This document shows, piece after piece, positions 10,334-25,371 of a stretch of 64,000 nucleotides of DNA. Both the position numbers and the translations under genes were made by a program. Position 1 is the first letter of the stretch. Each line of letters begins with the position of its first letter. Origin of the DNA: Apoderus coryli (taxonomy: Eukaryota > Arthropoda > Insecta > Coleoptera > Attelabidae); contig OU452207.1 in assembly GCA_911728435.2 (NCBI GenBank), forward strand, positions 17,571,682 through 17,635,681, in the 5' to 3' direction. A model generated the notes under the pieces. The model did not search any database, was not told the DNA's origin, and saw only the letters and a list, made by a program, of their open reading frames with translations.

Positions 10334-10783
10334 TTATTGTATTATTATTGTTATGAGTTTAAATAAGATAAGCACGGGCACTTTTTCAAATCCAAAAACG
10401 TATCTATCTCTGAGGCACACTAGAAGTTCACTACCAAACTCACAGCCGACAGATTCACTATGTTCTTTTTTGGCTGAATAAAACTGATAACGTGACGCAA
10501 ACACAGTTTTTTGGGGCTTAAAATGGTCGTCAAATATTTTTACTAAGTCTTTGTAAGACTTATCTTCTGGTTTTTGAGGACTCACTAAATCAAAAATCAG
10601 TTTCTAAGCATCTTCGTCCAAGATATTTAATAACACTGCACGTCTCTTTTCAGCAACAGCTGCACGTTGCAAATTATTAGCGATGAAATAATTATCAAGA
10701 CGGGCTTTAAAAATAGTCCAGACTGATTTTTTTAGTGAAATCTCACGCAAATGTCCAACAATATTAGTACTTGCTTCTGCCAT
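10334..10783 (-). pseudogene. Gypsy Gag N-terminal fragment
   Basis: From ATG at 10783 the minus strand encodes MAEASTNIVGHLREISLKKS and onward a Gag matrix/capsid-like sequence. It includes the retrotransposon-gag pattern KPEDKSYKDLVKIFDDHFKP, followed by RYQFYSAKKEHSESV and CLRDRYVFGFEK. One in-frame stop (TAG) lies in the LNILDEDA-KLIFDLVSPQ region. After FEKVPV the frame degenerates. It sits 3' of a primer-site-like sequence and an LTR candidate, in the correct order for the 5' end of the gypsy provirus whose zinc-knuckle part is at 7002-7589. Confidence 0.7.
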
Positions 10784-10931
10784 TTTTTTTTTATTTTGTA
10801 TTTGCGTGGATAGGATAAAAAGTGGATTTAGTGATGAATTAATTAATATGCTAACAGTAACTTATTGCACTGAAAAACAATTAAATTTTTCTGTTACTAA
10901 AACTTTTACAAACCCTCGATCGCCAATTTTG

Positions 10932-11146
10932 TGATGTATTATCACAATTAAAATAATTAAAAACGTATATATTTTAAATATTGTTTTTATTTCCAAATCC
11001 ATTGAAAAACTAGACATATACATTTTTCTGTGTACCTTTTATACTTAAAAATAAATAGTAAATATTCTCGAATAGTTTAGAATATAAAAAGATATATTTA
11101 TTTATCAATGTTTTAAATAGGTACAGGTATAGGCAGGTATACTACA
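10932..11146 (-). repeat. Candidate 5' LTR of the gypsy provirus
   Basis: Read on the minus strand, this about 215 bp segment begins TGTAGTATACC and ends ATACATCA. It contains a TATA-like AGTATAAAAGG and, further on, AATAAAA. Directly after it comes CAAAATTGGCGATCGAGGG, a plausible primer-binding region, and then the Gag start codon about 130 bp on. There is no second copy in the window to prove it is an LTR. Confidence 0.45.
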
Positions 11147-11379
11147 TGATTGTTATCATATTTGCTATTTTTTATGTCGTGTATTTATTATTGAAAATGA
11201 GTGACTCTGAATGTGAATCTCTTGATTAAGCATGGAATGTTGGAATAGCACCTAAAAAAAACCAGTATAAATTGCATTCAAATTCTTTTGCAGCTCTAAA
11301 AACATCTTTCAGACGCAAGAGATGTTGGTTTAGACATACCTAGGACCAATATTTTGGTCTGTTGGAATGATTCTTAAAG

Positions 11380-14329
<2,950 letters not shown>

Positions 14330-14818
14330 GATTGGCCCCGTCCCTCCTCGTCATCATCATAGCCCATTTGCTATGTTCAAGAAGGCCAAATAATTCACGT
14401 GGATTTTTATCTCGGTATGTAACTATTTTAGATAATAAAAATATAAAAGTGGCTGATAAATTAGGGCAAGACCACAGTGTTATTTTTTATATGTAAAAAA
14501 ATGTGCTAGTCTCATGGTAATTAATACTGCTCGATGAAATGTTTTATAAATTTGGAAACTCACTTGTACTGCGCTTAAATTAATTTCTGTGAAACTAATT
14601 TTCATAATATTATTGTTATAACATTTTTGGTAGATTTTTTACAATTTTGGTAATTGTTTTTTTTTTCTAATAAAGTGATTGCAAAGGTATAATTTTTTTA
14701 TGAGCGTACTAGTGAGACGTTTTTTGCAAATAGTTGATAGCTTCCTGAGGGGTTTTACAGTAGTTGTAAGGAATAAGAGGCCGAAAATATGGTAGTTTTC
14801 GTAGAGTAATCCATAATT
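14330..14818. other. Unannotated AT-rich stretch
   Basis: This follows the para-like stop codon. It may contain the old 3' untranslated region (AATAAA-like motifs near 14440 and 14670) but nothing else I recognise. Confidence 0.5.
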
Positions 14819-15010
14819 TTGATTTCATTATATTTCATATCCCATGCGATTACTGAAAAAACTGAAGCTCTTATTGATATTATATTAATATCTGATTCCT
14901 CCGACAACTTTGACTGTGGTGTAAATCAACTTGATATCTCTGACCATTTTTTGGTTTATTGTATTTTTAATCATGTAGGGGAGCGCCGGGAGGGTACGGA
15001 CAATATTTGA
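14819..15010 (+). pseudogene. LINE endonuclease fragment
   Basis: A 63-codon piece with AITEKTEALIDIILISD and DISDHFLVYC, the C-terminal end of an apurinic-type (APE) endonuclease domain of Jockey/CR1-type LINEs (family pattern: T-x-LLDLI...SDH). It lines up with the RT fragment at 15415-15775, from which it is separated by unrelated sequence. Confidence 0.6.
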
Positions 15011-15184
15011 ATAAATAATTGTGGCGTGTACGTGGATAGGATAGGTAATCTGTCTCAACCCTCCGCAACTTTGGAGAGGGTTTCGACAAGCAATTATTAA
15101 GAATATATATTATGCAAATCATTTATTTTTCAAAAAACACTAATAAAATATTTAGTTAAAAATTGTTTATTGAATAATTACTTC

Positions 15185-15432
15185 AACATTAACATAAGCT
15201 GTAGTCGGTAACATCAACATTAAAATATATCATGTACAAATATCTGGCACTTCGTTCTGTCAATGGATTTGGTAGTTTCAAAACAACTTCTTCATATGAC
15301 ACAAATGCGGGAGGCTGTTGCTAGCTTAAAAGCAAGTTTTAAAATTGCCACTTGCTTTTTTAAAAATTTCACATTAAAGCCATCTTCAACGACCTCTTCT
15401 ATTTTATCTGCATAATGTCTAGCAGATTTTTT
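15185..15432 (-). pseudogene. C-terminal fragment of a transposon-encoded protein, family unknown
   Basis: On the minus strand, SARHYADKIEEVVEDGFNVKFLKK is followed, in a shifted frame, by SYEEVVLKLPNPLTERSARY. The arrangement (a small barrel-like segment, then an acidic E-x-V-x-KLP motif) resembles C-terminal modules of several insect DNA-transposon proteins. I cannot name the family. It interrupts the LINE between its endonuclease and RT parts. Confidence 0.35.
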
Positions 15433-15777
15433 TCCAAACACCTTGCAAATTTTAAAACTTCAAGTTTGGTGAGATTTACCAATTCCAATGATTTTTATAA
15501 CAATAACAAGAAACACCGTTTTGAGTCTTTCTTTGAGTTCTTTAGAGTCGATGATAGTGACATACATAGGTATTTATTTGAAATAAAATCTAAGTCGATC
15601 GGTCATGACGGTATTAATCTCGATATGCTTATGTTGTGGTGCCCTAGAGTGCTTCCTTTCATCACTAACATAATTAATAGTTGCATTCTGCAGTAATACT
15701 ACTCACAACTATGGAAAACATCTCGAATCGTTCCAATCGTTAAGAAGAAAGATGCCTCTAGTTACGATTTCGCCTTG
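15415..15777 (+). pseudogene. LINE reverse transcriptase N-terminal fragment
   Basis: Codes for DDSDIHRYLFEIKSKSIGHDGINLDML and VLPFITNIINSCILQ, the fingers region of a Jockey/CR1-like RT, then after one stop WKTSRIVPIVKKKDASSYDF, the next RT block. It stops abruptly at about 15777, where an oppositely oriented LINE begins. Confidence 0.65.
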
Positions 15778-16647
15778 AAGGTACAGTGGTCCTAGTCCCT
15801 CTGTTTTCTTCCTCCTGGTGAAAGCGATCGTTGCTGACTTTGACGGGCTCCTTCTTAGTCCCTTTTCCAAAGTCCAACTTGTTGCTATATCAAGGGCCCG
15901 TTGCATACGTTCCCTTACTATGCTAATAAACTTTCCCTGGACATGTACGGCTAGGTCGTCTGCAAAACCCAGAACCCCAAATCCTTCATTATCAAGAACT
16001 CTTAGCAACTCGTCTATAACAAGGTTCCACATCAGAGGAGAGAGTACTCCCCCTGCGGGCACCCTCGTACAGGCTTTGCTATTATTGTATCCCCCATTAC
16101 TGAGGTACATACCATTATTCCTTTAAGCATACAGTTTATCAACCTGCAGCAGGCGCATTGATGCCTCGTTGCCTCACTGCTGCTAGGATTGAATTCGTTA
16201 GAACGTTATCGAAGGGTCCCTGTATATCCAGGAAGGTTGCAAGTAGAACCTACCTGCTCTCCAGGGCCTGTTCCGCCTTACTGACTAGCTGATGCAGCGC
16301 TGTCTCAGTCGACATGCCGCATCTAAACACATATTGGTTCGGGTGTAGTGGCACTATGTCCAGAGCCCCGTCCCGAATATATCTATCTATTATTTTTTCC
16401 AGTGTCTTTAGCAAGAAAGACGTTAGCCTTATTGGTCGCATAGCCTTTGATAAATGCTACTATGCTTATCTGCCAACTTTTTTGGCAGATATCCCAGTGC
16501 CAGACTACCCCGGAATAGCATACACAGGCTGCTAATCAGGGAGTCCCCTCCCTCCTGCAGCATTTTTGGATAAATGCCGTCAATTCCCGGCGATTTATAT
16601 GGTTTAAATGTTCTCAAGGCCCATTTAATTTTACTAAAATTTATCAC
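15778..16647 (-). pseudogene. LINE reverse transcriptase
   Basis: Fragments in order: IKWALRTFKPYKSPGIDGIYP, RPIRLTSFLLKTLEKIIDRYI, MSTETALHQLVSKAEQAL, PAGGVLSPLMWNLVIDELL and GFGVLGFADDLAVHVQGK. The FADD box carries the two catalytic Asp residues. The frames are broken near 16440 and between 16250 and 16110. Sequence beyond LGPLYLQGEI is lost at the junction with the plus-strand LINE. Confidence 0.8.
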
Positions 16648-16683
16648 TGTCTTTGCGTATTGCCAGAGGCTCTCTGGTAGCCT

Positions 16684-17473
16684 TTATTTTGGGTCCCAGA
16701 TTCGTATGCTGCCAATTTCCAGTGACATATTTGTAATTTCACAGGCGGGAAAGTGTACTCTCAGAAGTTCTCTAATAGTATCACTTCCCGTATTTGTGAA
16801 GACACCGTTTTCTCCCCTTATAGTCGTAATGGCGTCTCCTGTTCCCTTCGCGAGAATTCTACCGAGTCTGGCACATTCTGGAGTCCTTTCTATGTCCTCG
16901 CGGTACCTCCTCCATGAGTCCCATTGGCCAGTCCTTTTTGCATCATTGAGAGAGTACCTTATTTCTCTAATATTGCTTACTAGTTCAGCCTGGTATGCTC
17001 CCCAGTTTGCCCTTCGAGGATATTGATAGGTCGTATCCCCTATATTAAAGTTGATGTGTCTGTGATCCGAACAACTAACCTCATCAGACACATGCCAATT
17101 TGTTACAAAGCTACTGGACAAAAGTAGTAGCTATTGTTATATCAATAACCTCCTTTCGCACTGAATTTACAAAAGTCGGTTGATTTCCTACATTTAAAAT
17201 GTCTAAATTGAAATCCAAAATATACTGTAGTAATAACTCACCTGTATGGTTGGTGTCTGTACTGCCCCATGCCATGTGGTGTACATTTGCGTCGCAGCCA
17301 ATGACCATCTGGGATCCCAGATGTCGACATTGTCTTACTAGCTCGTCCATTGCCCCCGTCGGTGGTGGATTCGGGTCATCATAAGGAAGGTACGCCGATG
17401 CGAGAACAAGCTCCCTCGGTACCCCTTCTGTTTTGATTGTGACACTGGTCAGATCCCTGGAGCCAAAGTTCAC
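16684..17473 (-). pseudogene. LINE APE-type endonuclease and connector
   Basis: The minus strand encodes VNFGSRDLTSVTIKTEGVPRE-type text with endonuclease hallmarks: ASAYLPYDDPNPPPT, IGCDANVHHMAWGS (catalytic D and N/H environment), DITIAT and, after a frame change at 17111-17121, EVSCSDHRHINF (SDH catalytic motif). The remainder is the linker to the RT (WRRYREDIERTPECARLGRIL). This enzyme would nick the target DNA for target-primed reverse transcription. The N-terminal EN part is missing. Confidence 0.8.
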
Positions 17474-17793
17474 TAGTCACTAACTTTAGTCCCTTTTTTG
17501 CTACTATGCATGTTCTTGGGGAGTCTACTGATTTACTGTATATGAGTTCTCCTATCCCCCAAGCCTATGATTTTTCCGTTTCTTATCCACGGCTCCTGAA
17601 TGAGGGCCACTTCAAAGTCCCTCATTGCCACAGCCAGCGCAGCCGCAGCAGCCCTACTGTGGTGGAGGTTTACTTGAAGAACCCTGATCCGCTCCTTCAA
17701 GTCCCCTTAAAACTCTGAAAACGACCATTCCCAGCCCATAAAAGGTCCGGAAACGACTCCTCTCCAAAGCCAAAAAGGAAGCCTCGTCGATTC

Positions 17794-18437
17794 TTATCTT
17801 TTTTGGTACTGATGAGGAGCCACCCTCACCCTTAGTTCGGGATTTTGCCGCCCTAAGCGTGACCGAGCCGCCTCCTCATCCAGCTCACCTGGCACGAAGA
17901 CCAGCACCCTAGGCCTCCTTGGGAGGTCTTTGGCCTCAACTACAGTTAAGTTCGGGTCCTCCCAGAGTGGTCCCAGGTTCGCAACTGTCCTCTGTAGCCA
18001 GGTTCTGGTAGATTCATTTGCGTTGGTCATCCAAAGGACCCCCCGCCAAAAACCGTTTTATGAAATTGCGGTGGAGGCGGGCCACTTCCGGATGGCGTGG
18101 CATCCAACTCCGCAATTAATTTGTCTCGGATCAGATCTGATTGGATCAGATCTGATTGACTCTGTTCCAAGGTCAGCTGAGGATGTCGCTTATTTCTGAC
18201 GGCCATCCTGTATCCCGCGGCTGCTGCACTGTAGCTCGCTCCGGTAATTTTCCCACTCCTGGACCGCTTCAAGGGTTGGGGAGGAGATTTGGAGTCCGCG
18301 CGGGGTCTCTTCTGGCCCCCGACGTCCTTCCGTCTCTTCCCCCCGCCCCTCTGCGATGAAGTGGCGGCAGCGTCCTTACTGCGGTCCTGGCCAGCCTGTT
18401 GGCCTTTGCCTGTCCCCTCAGCAAGTATGATATACAT
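17794..18437 (-). pseudogene. LINE ORF1 (Gag-like) fragment
   Basis: Two frames. The upstream one is rich in Lys/Arg/Ser/Gly and then reads ITGASYSAAAAGYRMAVRNK, a common start of the conserved ORF1 domain. It contains a small internal duplication (SQSDLIQSDLIRDKLI; tandem GATCAGATCTGATTG near 18125-18160). The downstream one has TNANESTRTWLQRTVANL and RPRVLVFVPGELDEE, typical of these ORF1 proteins. A deletion or frameshift near 18030 separates them. Confidence 0.65.
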
Positions 18438-18559
18438 ACATGCAATATTCCTGCAGTGTCACTATAGCTCAACTTCATTATTACGCGGACGATACGCACC
18501 TTCACCTCTAATTTTTACCTTCATGAGAGCAGTCTCGCATTCCGAATTCTAAACGAAAG

Positions 18560-20780
18560 GATTATTCTTCTTTCGATGTTGATTCAGTGGATAACAAACA
18601 TCGTAGTTGAACATTCCCATAACCCTTAACAGCCCGGTAGTGTCCCGCGGACACATTTTCATTTTTACTTTAATACAAAATCTTCAGTTTTTGTTTTTGT
18701 CAAATATCCTCTTATCTAATCTATCTCCTGTATTTTATCTTTCAGTTTACCATTTCAAAGTTGTTTAAATACAAATGGTGTTTTTTTTATTTGTTAGTTT
18801 CCAAAACGATTTGCATATTCCTCATTATTGTAAAAAAGTATAGAGGGAACCAACAGGTGGCCAATTGAATTTTTTCAAAATATTGTTGATGTTGCATCAC
18901 TATTTGGAAAAATGTATATCCCAATTGGAATCAAAAGAAGAAATGAAGTACGGCTCTGCATCTGTCATTTTAATATCTCAATAAATGTTGAAATTAGGAA
19001 TAGGAGATGATACCTGAAATGTACCTAAGATTTTCCGTAGAATCCAAAAATCTAATAAAATACGAGGTGTTTTATTTAGAATAACAAAGTTATCATCGAC
19101 TGCCGCTACAAGCGGAATTGATTTTCGTCAGCTGCGAAATTTCAAAACAAATCAATGTTTGCTTTTTGAGGTATCGATCGATGTAGTTCTTAATGAGACA
19201 CCATGTATATAATTTATCGAATATGTAACTGTACAGAGTCAACTAATATGATATGATTATTTGTAATTTGTGTTGAACAAGCAGGTTATTTGTTATAATT
19301 CGTAACCAATTGCCTTGATTTAGTTACAAAGCATGGCAATATTTATAATTTTGTAGAATAATACAGTAAGGTAGAAGTCCCAATTATTATAGACACTGAC
19401 CCAATTATCTACATTTATGGAATATAAATTTCAGAAATAAGAATCTAATGCTTGCTATATTGATTATCATATTTTAAAATGAAATAAGTAAGTTGTATCT
19501 ATATTATACATAAAATTCTGGCTGGTAATGCAGGAAACGTTAATTCTAAAAATATTTCCATTCAGAAATTTTAGTAACATGTGTATTGATGCAGAACCTT
19601 CCGAAAAGTGCTTGGAAACATGTGCTTATTAAACTTAGTATTATTGTTTCTGAATAATTTAATACATGTTATACATTACCATCGACCCAATTATCGCCGC
19701 CTAATTTTTGTATATAGTCTAAAAGTTAAAGTAGGTATATTATATTTGTTATAAATGTTTATGACTTGTTAAGGATATTTGTATACATTTTTTGTTATCT
19801 GGATTTTAATTAGGCAAATGAATTAACAGATTTAACACAATTATGTGCTGGTGCTTTGAAATTTGTTATCTCTCTCATGCTCTACTTTAGTTTCTGAATA
19901 CATAGTTTCACACAAATTAACGCACTCATGAAATAAATTTGATTAATTTGATAAATTCACGTTTTCTTATTGACAGTTGATACGAAGAAGAAAACAATCA
20001 TTAGTTGATCGCTGCGCTCAGCTAATGGAAGATCTCCATTAGCTGAGCACACGCGCTCTAAATTTTATTACTGTATGATATGTGTCAACACAAGTCAACA
20101 CTTCCCACCAGAGGCACTGGAATTATATATTATCATCTCTTCTTAATAGCATTTAATTCAGATGTCATTTGATTTTCATTTATGTTAACTTCCCCAGTTT
20201 GTTGGGACGCGTATTTTTCGGCTACACACTACTAAGTTTGTATAAAATCTTAACAGAAATGCTTGTTGTATTGTTATTCGGAGATCAGGTACCAAATTTT
20301 CATCTTTCTTTGAAATATGTGTGTGGGAATCCGAGTACAGACACATAAAATATATTTAGAAATTAGTCCATATTGGGGTATGGTTCCGATTGTACAGTAG
20401 ACGCATGCAGCGGTCTTACTGACTGATGTCTGTGTATCCTTGAGGAATTGTTCGTCAAAACATCATATGGCGTGGCTCTCTCTGAACATTATTAATTAGT
20501 ATTATACGCACAATAATTTGGTCTTCATCATCGTTTAATAAGTAATAATGCACAATTTATCTTATCAGAAAGAATACTCAAAACAAACTGACTTGACTGT
20601 GTTTTTTTAAACACACTGTTGCGTTCCCACTGCATAAGGTAAACCCCTTTCACTACAGCATCAAACGCAGCAGCTGCTGCAAACGGTGACTTCATGCGTC
20701 CGCTGCACAAGCGGAACCATACCTTTACTCTAGAATATCAAACTACCCCCTTGGAGGTCGCTTTTTAATTCTTTATTCTA
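18560..20780. other. Unannotated AT-rich stretch
   Basis: No coding frame of substance on either strand. It holds a short perfect hairpin at 20016-20048 and a CCCTTAACAGCCCGGTAGTGTCC motif near 18625 that resembles the edge of a DNA transposon. Nothing else could be identified. Confidence 0.5.
20016..20048. repeat. Perfect 14 bp inverted repeat (hairpin)
   Basis: GCTCAGCTAATGGA and TCCATTAGCTGAGC form perfect arms around a 5 nt loop (AGATC). Function unknown. Confidence 0.7.
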
Positions 20781-20784
20781 TTAT

Positions 20785-21085
20785 TAATTTTCCGTTTTCC
20801 TGCGTTTTATTGCAACAGTAGTTTCCTGTCTCGTCTCATTTTTCTAAGAACCCATTTATTTGTTATGATTTTAAGTATTTTTCTAAACGTCCACATTTCG
20901 AATGCCTCAAGTCTGTTCATGATACCAAGTTTTAAGGTCCACGTTTATGTAGGTACCGTACAATAGAACTGAATGTACATATGCTTGAACAATCCTGTAT
21001 CTTCTAGCGATGCATTACATAGTAACATCTACATTTTTTGGCGCATTTAGCATTTCTCGTAATCCAGCTGCCAAAGTATTTAACA
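20785..21085 (-). pseudogene. RTE-like LINE, RT C-terminal scrap
   Basis: The minus strand shows RIVQAYVHSVLLYGTY, a frame slip with VDLKTWYHE, then the GIRNVDV region. Together these match the thumb/connection of RTE-type RTs (VLLYG-x-ETW...AFEMW-x-RK). It has several stops and is a short, old fragment. Confidence 0.5.
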
Positions 21086-22740
21086 TTTTCAACGCATTAC
21101 TTACTATCTAACGTACAAATATGTAAAATATTTACTAATCCTAGGATTAACCAATTTCCTTATATTATTATATCTTGTTTATTAAATTTATAATTTGTCT
21201 CAGAAGAAGAATAAATTATTGTCAATTACGACTCTGCTTTTTGATGTAACCAAATTTAAATCTTCACTCTACCTAAGGGGAAAAACAACAACCATTTATG
21301 TATATTGACTTTATAAATAAAACAAAGTTTAGTATTTACGAATAATGTAGATTATACTTATAAGATTATCTTTATGTCTGTTTATTATTAAGTAATCTTG
21401 TTATTGTTGTTGTTTCGATATTTTTTTGTTTTTAGTTCTCTTCTTTATTTTTTATATTAAATACTGTCAAAACTATGATGATCATAAATAAATTTCTGAA
21501 ATAAAGTTATTTGATAAAAATTGTGGGTTTTTCATTCTGATTTCTATTGCAAAATTTGGGAGATCATATTAGCAACTAAATAACCTTGTTAGAGGATATA
21601 CTATGATGTTCCAAAGGCATTAAAGCATTTTGGTATTCATTTGGTAATAATCCTTACTATTGGAGTTTTTCAAGTTGCTAATAATATCTCTTACTCTATA
21701 TATGAAAACTCGTCACAGCTAAAACGCGGTTAATCATCGCGAGCAAAATCGCTTATGTACCGATCAAAAGAGGTCACCGAGTCAAGCAGATTATGTACCA
21801 GTCTCAGGGTTACATTAACAAAGAAGTCATTAAATTACATTTATAAGTATTTGTCGAATTCCCAGAAAGAAATAAATGAAGCCGTTGACACATATTCAAT
21901 AAAGATATTAGCTGCTTAGTAAGCAACACAAAACAACATCATATGCTAATCAACCGATCAAAATCAGTTCTACTTACTTTTTACGAAAAACAAAGAAATT
22001 GAGAAAGATTTAAAGTAGAAATTGATAATGTAATACGTTAAACTCGACGGCGAAAAGTTTTGGCCTGGAAATTGATCCTCACAGAAGTGCATTATATCTT
22101 AGATCATTTTGCTTTAATATACAGGCTGTCTCAGTTTTTCCCGACACACTTCAGGCGTTGGTTCTACAAGCAGTTGAGTTGATAACGGTGTGTTTTGCGG
22201 ACAGATAAATAGGGAATCTAAGTTGCCCAATATTAGTACCAGCGTGCAAGTTTTAATTGAGATGCTGTTGTACAAAAGCCCTATATGGGATCGCTGAAGT
22301 CTGTCTAGCTATAATTCATCAACTCTTTGTTTGAATTCAATTCCTGAGTACCCTGGCACCCATATCGAGACTATCTTATTAGTTGTTAAACGTGGGTGAT
22401 TCAATATTATTAGAGAAAGTTGCGTAGTCTTATATGTACAGTGTGGCACTTTATTAGGGGACAGATCCTTCTGTCAGAAACTACTGACTTAAAAAAATGT
22501 TAATACAAAAGTTTGTTCGTTTCAAAGAAATTTTCAAATTATTTGAGTGTTAATAATGCAGGGCGTCTGAATAGTCCATCATTTCAAATGGGACACCCTC
22601 TACATTTAAAGATATCTTGGAATAATTAAAGGCAAGATTCATAAATACTCCCTAATCGAATTTTGTGTAACTTGGACAGTAATTAAGATTATGTATTTTT
22701 TTGTATATAAATTTATGAAACAATTGCTTGTTACATAGTG
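21086..22740. other. Unannotated AT-rich stretch
   Basis: No gene recognised. Transposon-edge-like sequences are present: TACAGGCTGTCTCAG at 22123 and GGGACACCCTCTACATTTAAAG near 22590. These suggest decayed mariner-type elements. Confidence 0.45.
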
Positions 22741-22753
22741 TAAACAAACAATG

Positions 22754-23463
22754 TGACGCCTACCAAAAAAGGAAAAAAAAGACCAAGAAAGCCAGAAGAG
22801 TGGAAAATAGCAAAAACAAAACTATTCAGGTGAAAGTTATATATCAAGAACTGGAAAAGCAATCAAAGAGAGGGTAATGAGCCCGTCTTGTTCTGATCGT
22901 CACGTGCTTAAATGGCAACAGAAATTATCTCATAACTGCAGGACTTAACATTTCTAAAACTATTGGGATTTAGCGTCACTTCAACGGCAACGTGATTTCT
23001 TGGCGCCGTTGCAGATGAAGTATCATTGTATATCTACGAGTTCAGACACATCAAGGAGGCAGCACTGTGCCTTTTATTTGATGAATAATGGTACGAAAAT
23101 TCGCGTGCGCAAGAGCCTCATGCTAAATACCTTTAGAATCACGGAAAACGCGATGCGTACTGTATACAATCAGGTGCTTCTGGTTCAGGCAGTGTATACT
23201 GACCATAAGATAATTGCTTCTGTAAGAGCCACTATCAAAGAGCGAACACATCTCGAGAATTCATCGATGGCGGATTGTCTATAGCTGAGATGCATAGGCA
23301 CTATAAAAGTGAGAGAACTGCCCTGGAAAATCCTGCACCAAATTATGAATGCTAGGCGCATATTTAATACCGAATACAATATCGGTTTTTTCGTCCCCAA
23401 GAAGGATCAGTGCGATGTGTGCGAAGCATTCAAAAGTGTCTGCAGGGATACTAGTGGAATTCC
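22754..23463 (+). pseudogene. Frameshifted insect transposon-associated protein
   Basis: Read with frame changes, the plus strand gives KKGKKRPRKPEEWK, SRRQHCAFYLMNNGTKIRVRKSLMLNTFRI, a His/Ser-rich segment and RRIFNTEYNIGFFVPKKDQCDVCEAF. The pattern (a K-rich start, then an FNTEYN-x-GF-x-x-PKKDQCD-x-C signature) is common in repetitive insect proteins linked to DNA transposons. I cannot name the family. At least three frameshifts and an internal stop at 23281 break it, and the C-terminal catalytic part is absent. Confidence 0.5.
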
Positions 23464-23525
23464 CTTTAATTGGGTGTTACCTGTTGGAAATAAAGGCTTA
23501 TTATTACTATTATTATTATCATAAA
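23464..23525 (+). repeat. LINE-like 3' tail with (TTA)n
   Basis: TGTTGGAAATAAAGGCTTATT followed by about six ATT units. This looks like the 3' end of a non-LTR element inserted into the transposon gene just upstream. Confidence 0.45.
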
Positions 23526-24599
23526 GATAATTTGCCTTGATCCAATTTGGCGTAGAGCAAAATTAATATCTTTAGATTCCTTAAAATTTTACTAATTGGT
23601 ACATACGTCTATGTTCTTCCGAAGAAGCGATACATAAAGCGATCTTTAATTTCTTTAAGTATATCGCATGATATACAGGGTTATTCACGCCATACGATAC
23701 GGAATATTGTGGCTAAACTATTTAATTTCCTTAAAGTTTTATCTATGGGTTCGATAAAAATGATTTATGGCTATATTTGAAAACAATTGTGAATCTATAC
23801 AGGGTGTCCCAAATATAAGAAATTAACCATAGTTGTGTTTTTTAAATGGAATGCCCTGTATATGAATATATTTTTAGATTTCCCGTTCAAAATAAACCTA
23901 ACTTTCATTAAAGTACATCTCACCTAAACCTGACAGTTTTTTAAATATTTTAATTTTTATAAAAATATAGACATAATTTCAATGAAAAAATTCACACCTA
24001 ATTGTTTGTTCTTTTTAAGCCGGAATGGGCTGATAAATATACCCGCTCATTACTTTTTACGCCAAACATAAAAAACTTCCCATACTAAATACAATAATAT
24101 AAGTTATATGAACGTAAATTTTAATTCTAAATAACTTGTTTATTTCAAATGGAACACCCAGTATATGAGGTCAAAATTAGATGCACAAAGTAAATATCTG
24201 TCAAATATTATAATACTTTCCTATGGATAACTCTTGACGTTTTCGTAGAAAATGCACATATTCATAATATTAGGCGAATTTTTAATTGAACCTGTTAATT
24301 TCATGTAGACCACCCTGTATTTGAAGAAGATTAAATTAATTATCTATTAATCACTATAAGATTTTCCTATAGATATGTATATTTTTAATTTTTCATAGAA
24401 AAAGCACATATTGGTAGTAATAGAAAGGATTTTTCAAAATTATAATATTTGTCAAGTCAGCCATGAGAATTTGGCAAACCATAGATATTTAAACAATAAC
24501 ATAATAAATAAATACATTTTTAACTTAAATTAAATAACAAGATATACATAAATACCAATAAATTTAATAATAATAGTTCAAAATGATTGGACTCTAGGC

Positions 24600-24915
24600 A
24601 CGTTTGAATCCTTTTCTTAAATCCTTCAACCTCGTGTAATGCTTCTAAACGCTAAGTTTATTTGCTCCTTCATCTCCTCCATCAAAAAAGTTTTCATTTT
24701 AGATGATTTGGTTCCTACCCATGTACAAAATTCAACACGATTTAAAATCAATATTGAAAAGTTCTTGATGCAGTTGCACTGTGTTTGGGTGGTATCTTTC
24801 GTTAAACTGGGATGATTTTGCGCCGGAAACCTTTGAGCGTAAACTGATGCCAGTAAAGCGTTTTTGGACCATTCTCCTAGAATAAAAATCATGTCTATTC
24901 TTTCTCCTTTGGAAT
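24600..24915 (-). pseudogene. Deletion remnant of mariner-type transposase
   Basis: The minus strand encodes RIDMIFILGEWSKNALLASVYAQRFPAQNHPS, the N-terminal helix-turn-helix start of a widespread insect IS630-Tc1-mariner family (pattern: DM-x-x-IxGx-x-x-NA-x-A-x-x-Y-x-x-RFP-x-x-x-HPS). It then jumps to KTFLMEEMKEQINLAFRSI, its C-terminus. The DDE catalytic core is missing, so the element could only move with help. The similar but separate element at 57538-59245 has the same kind of deletion. Confidence 0.6.
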
Positions 24916-25371
24916 AGGTTCGCAGTTTTGATTAAATGAATTAGATCAAATATCACAAATAAAAAACTGTTTTTTAAAAAATTTCCAACTCTTAGGTAAG
25001 AATTTTCAACAGACTATTTGAGAGTAAATATCAAATTAAAAAAAATATTCTGTTTTCTCAAATTCTCATAGGTGACTTGATAAATATTATAATTCTGAAA
25101 ATTCTTCCTATTATTACCAATATGTGTGCCTCTTCCATGCGAAATTAAAGATATACATATCTATAGGAAAACTACTTTAACTTTCATTTAACACACAATT
25201 TACAATAATCAAATACATATAAGTTCTTTAATCAGTGTTTGTAAACACTGGTCTAAGGAACAGCTTTTTTATAGACCTATCAACAGTGCTAATTTATAAT
25301 TTAAATAGAAATAGAAAGAAAAGAGCGGAAAAATGGCCACAAGGTATAATTTCCCCCGGGCCAAAACAGCT

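Larger units (their letters stand above)
1..11146 (-). mobile_element. Ty3/gypsy provirus, minus strand, split by two insertions
   Basis: Pieces at 10932-11146 (5' LTR candidate), 10334-10783 (Gag N-terminus), 7002-7600 (nucleocapsid and protease), 4251-6795 (RT, RNase H, integrase) and 1-277 (integrase tail) are collinear on the minus strand and fit one Gag-Pol element. It is interrupted by the LTR element at 278-4250 and by the Penelope-associated unit at about 7604-10067, with some loss of gag between. Frameshifts, stops and a deleted catalytic motif show it is dead. The putative 3' LTR is outside the window. The assignment of the Gag N-terminal part to the same element rests on order, strand and fit, not on a measured match. 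Confidence 0.65.
15778..18450 (-). mobile_element. Truncated LINE (R1/Jockey/LOA-like group), minus strand
   Basis: Collinear minus-strand pieces: ORF1 (18437-17794), APE endonuclease (17473-17111), connector (17121-16684), RT fingers (16647-16250) and RT palm (16110-15778). Several frameshifts separate them, and the element is cut in the RT palm/thumb at 15778. This segment is distinctly GC-richer than its surroundings, notably at 17750-18420. Confidence 0.8.

Noticed and set aside
18120..18170. GATCAGATCTGATTG tandem repeat as a regulatory site
   Set aside because: It lies inside LINE ORF1 and codes for a duplicated SDLIQ motif.
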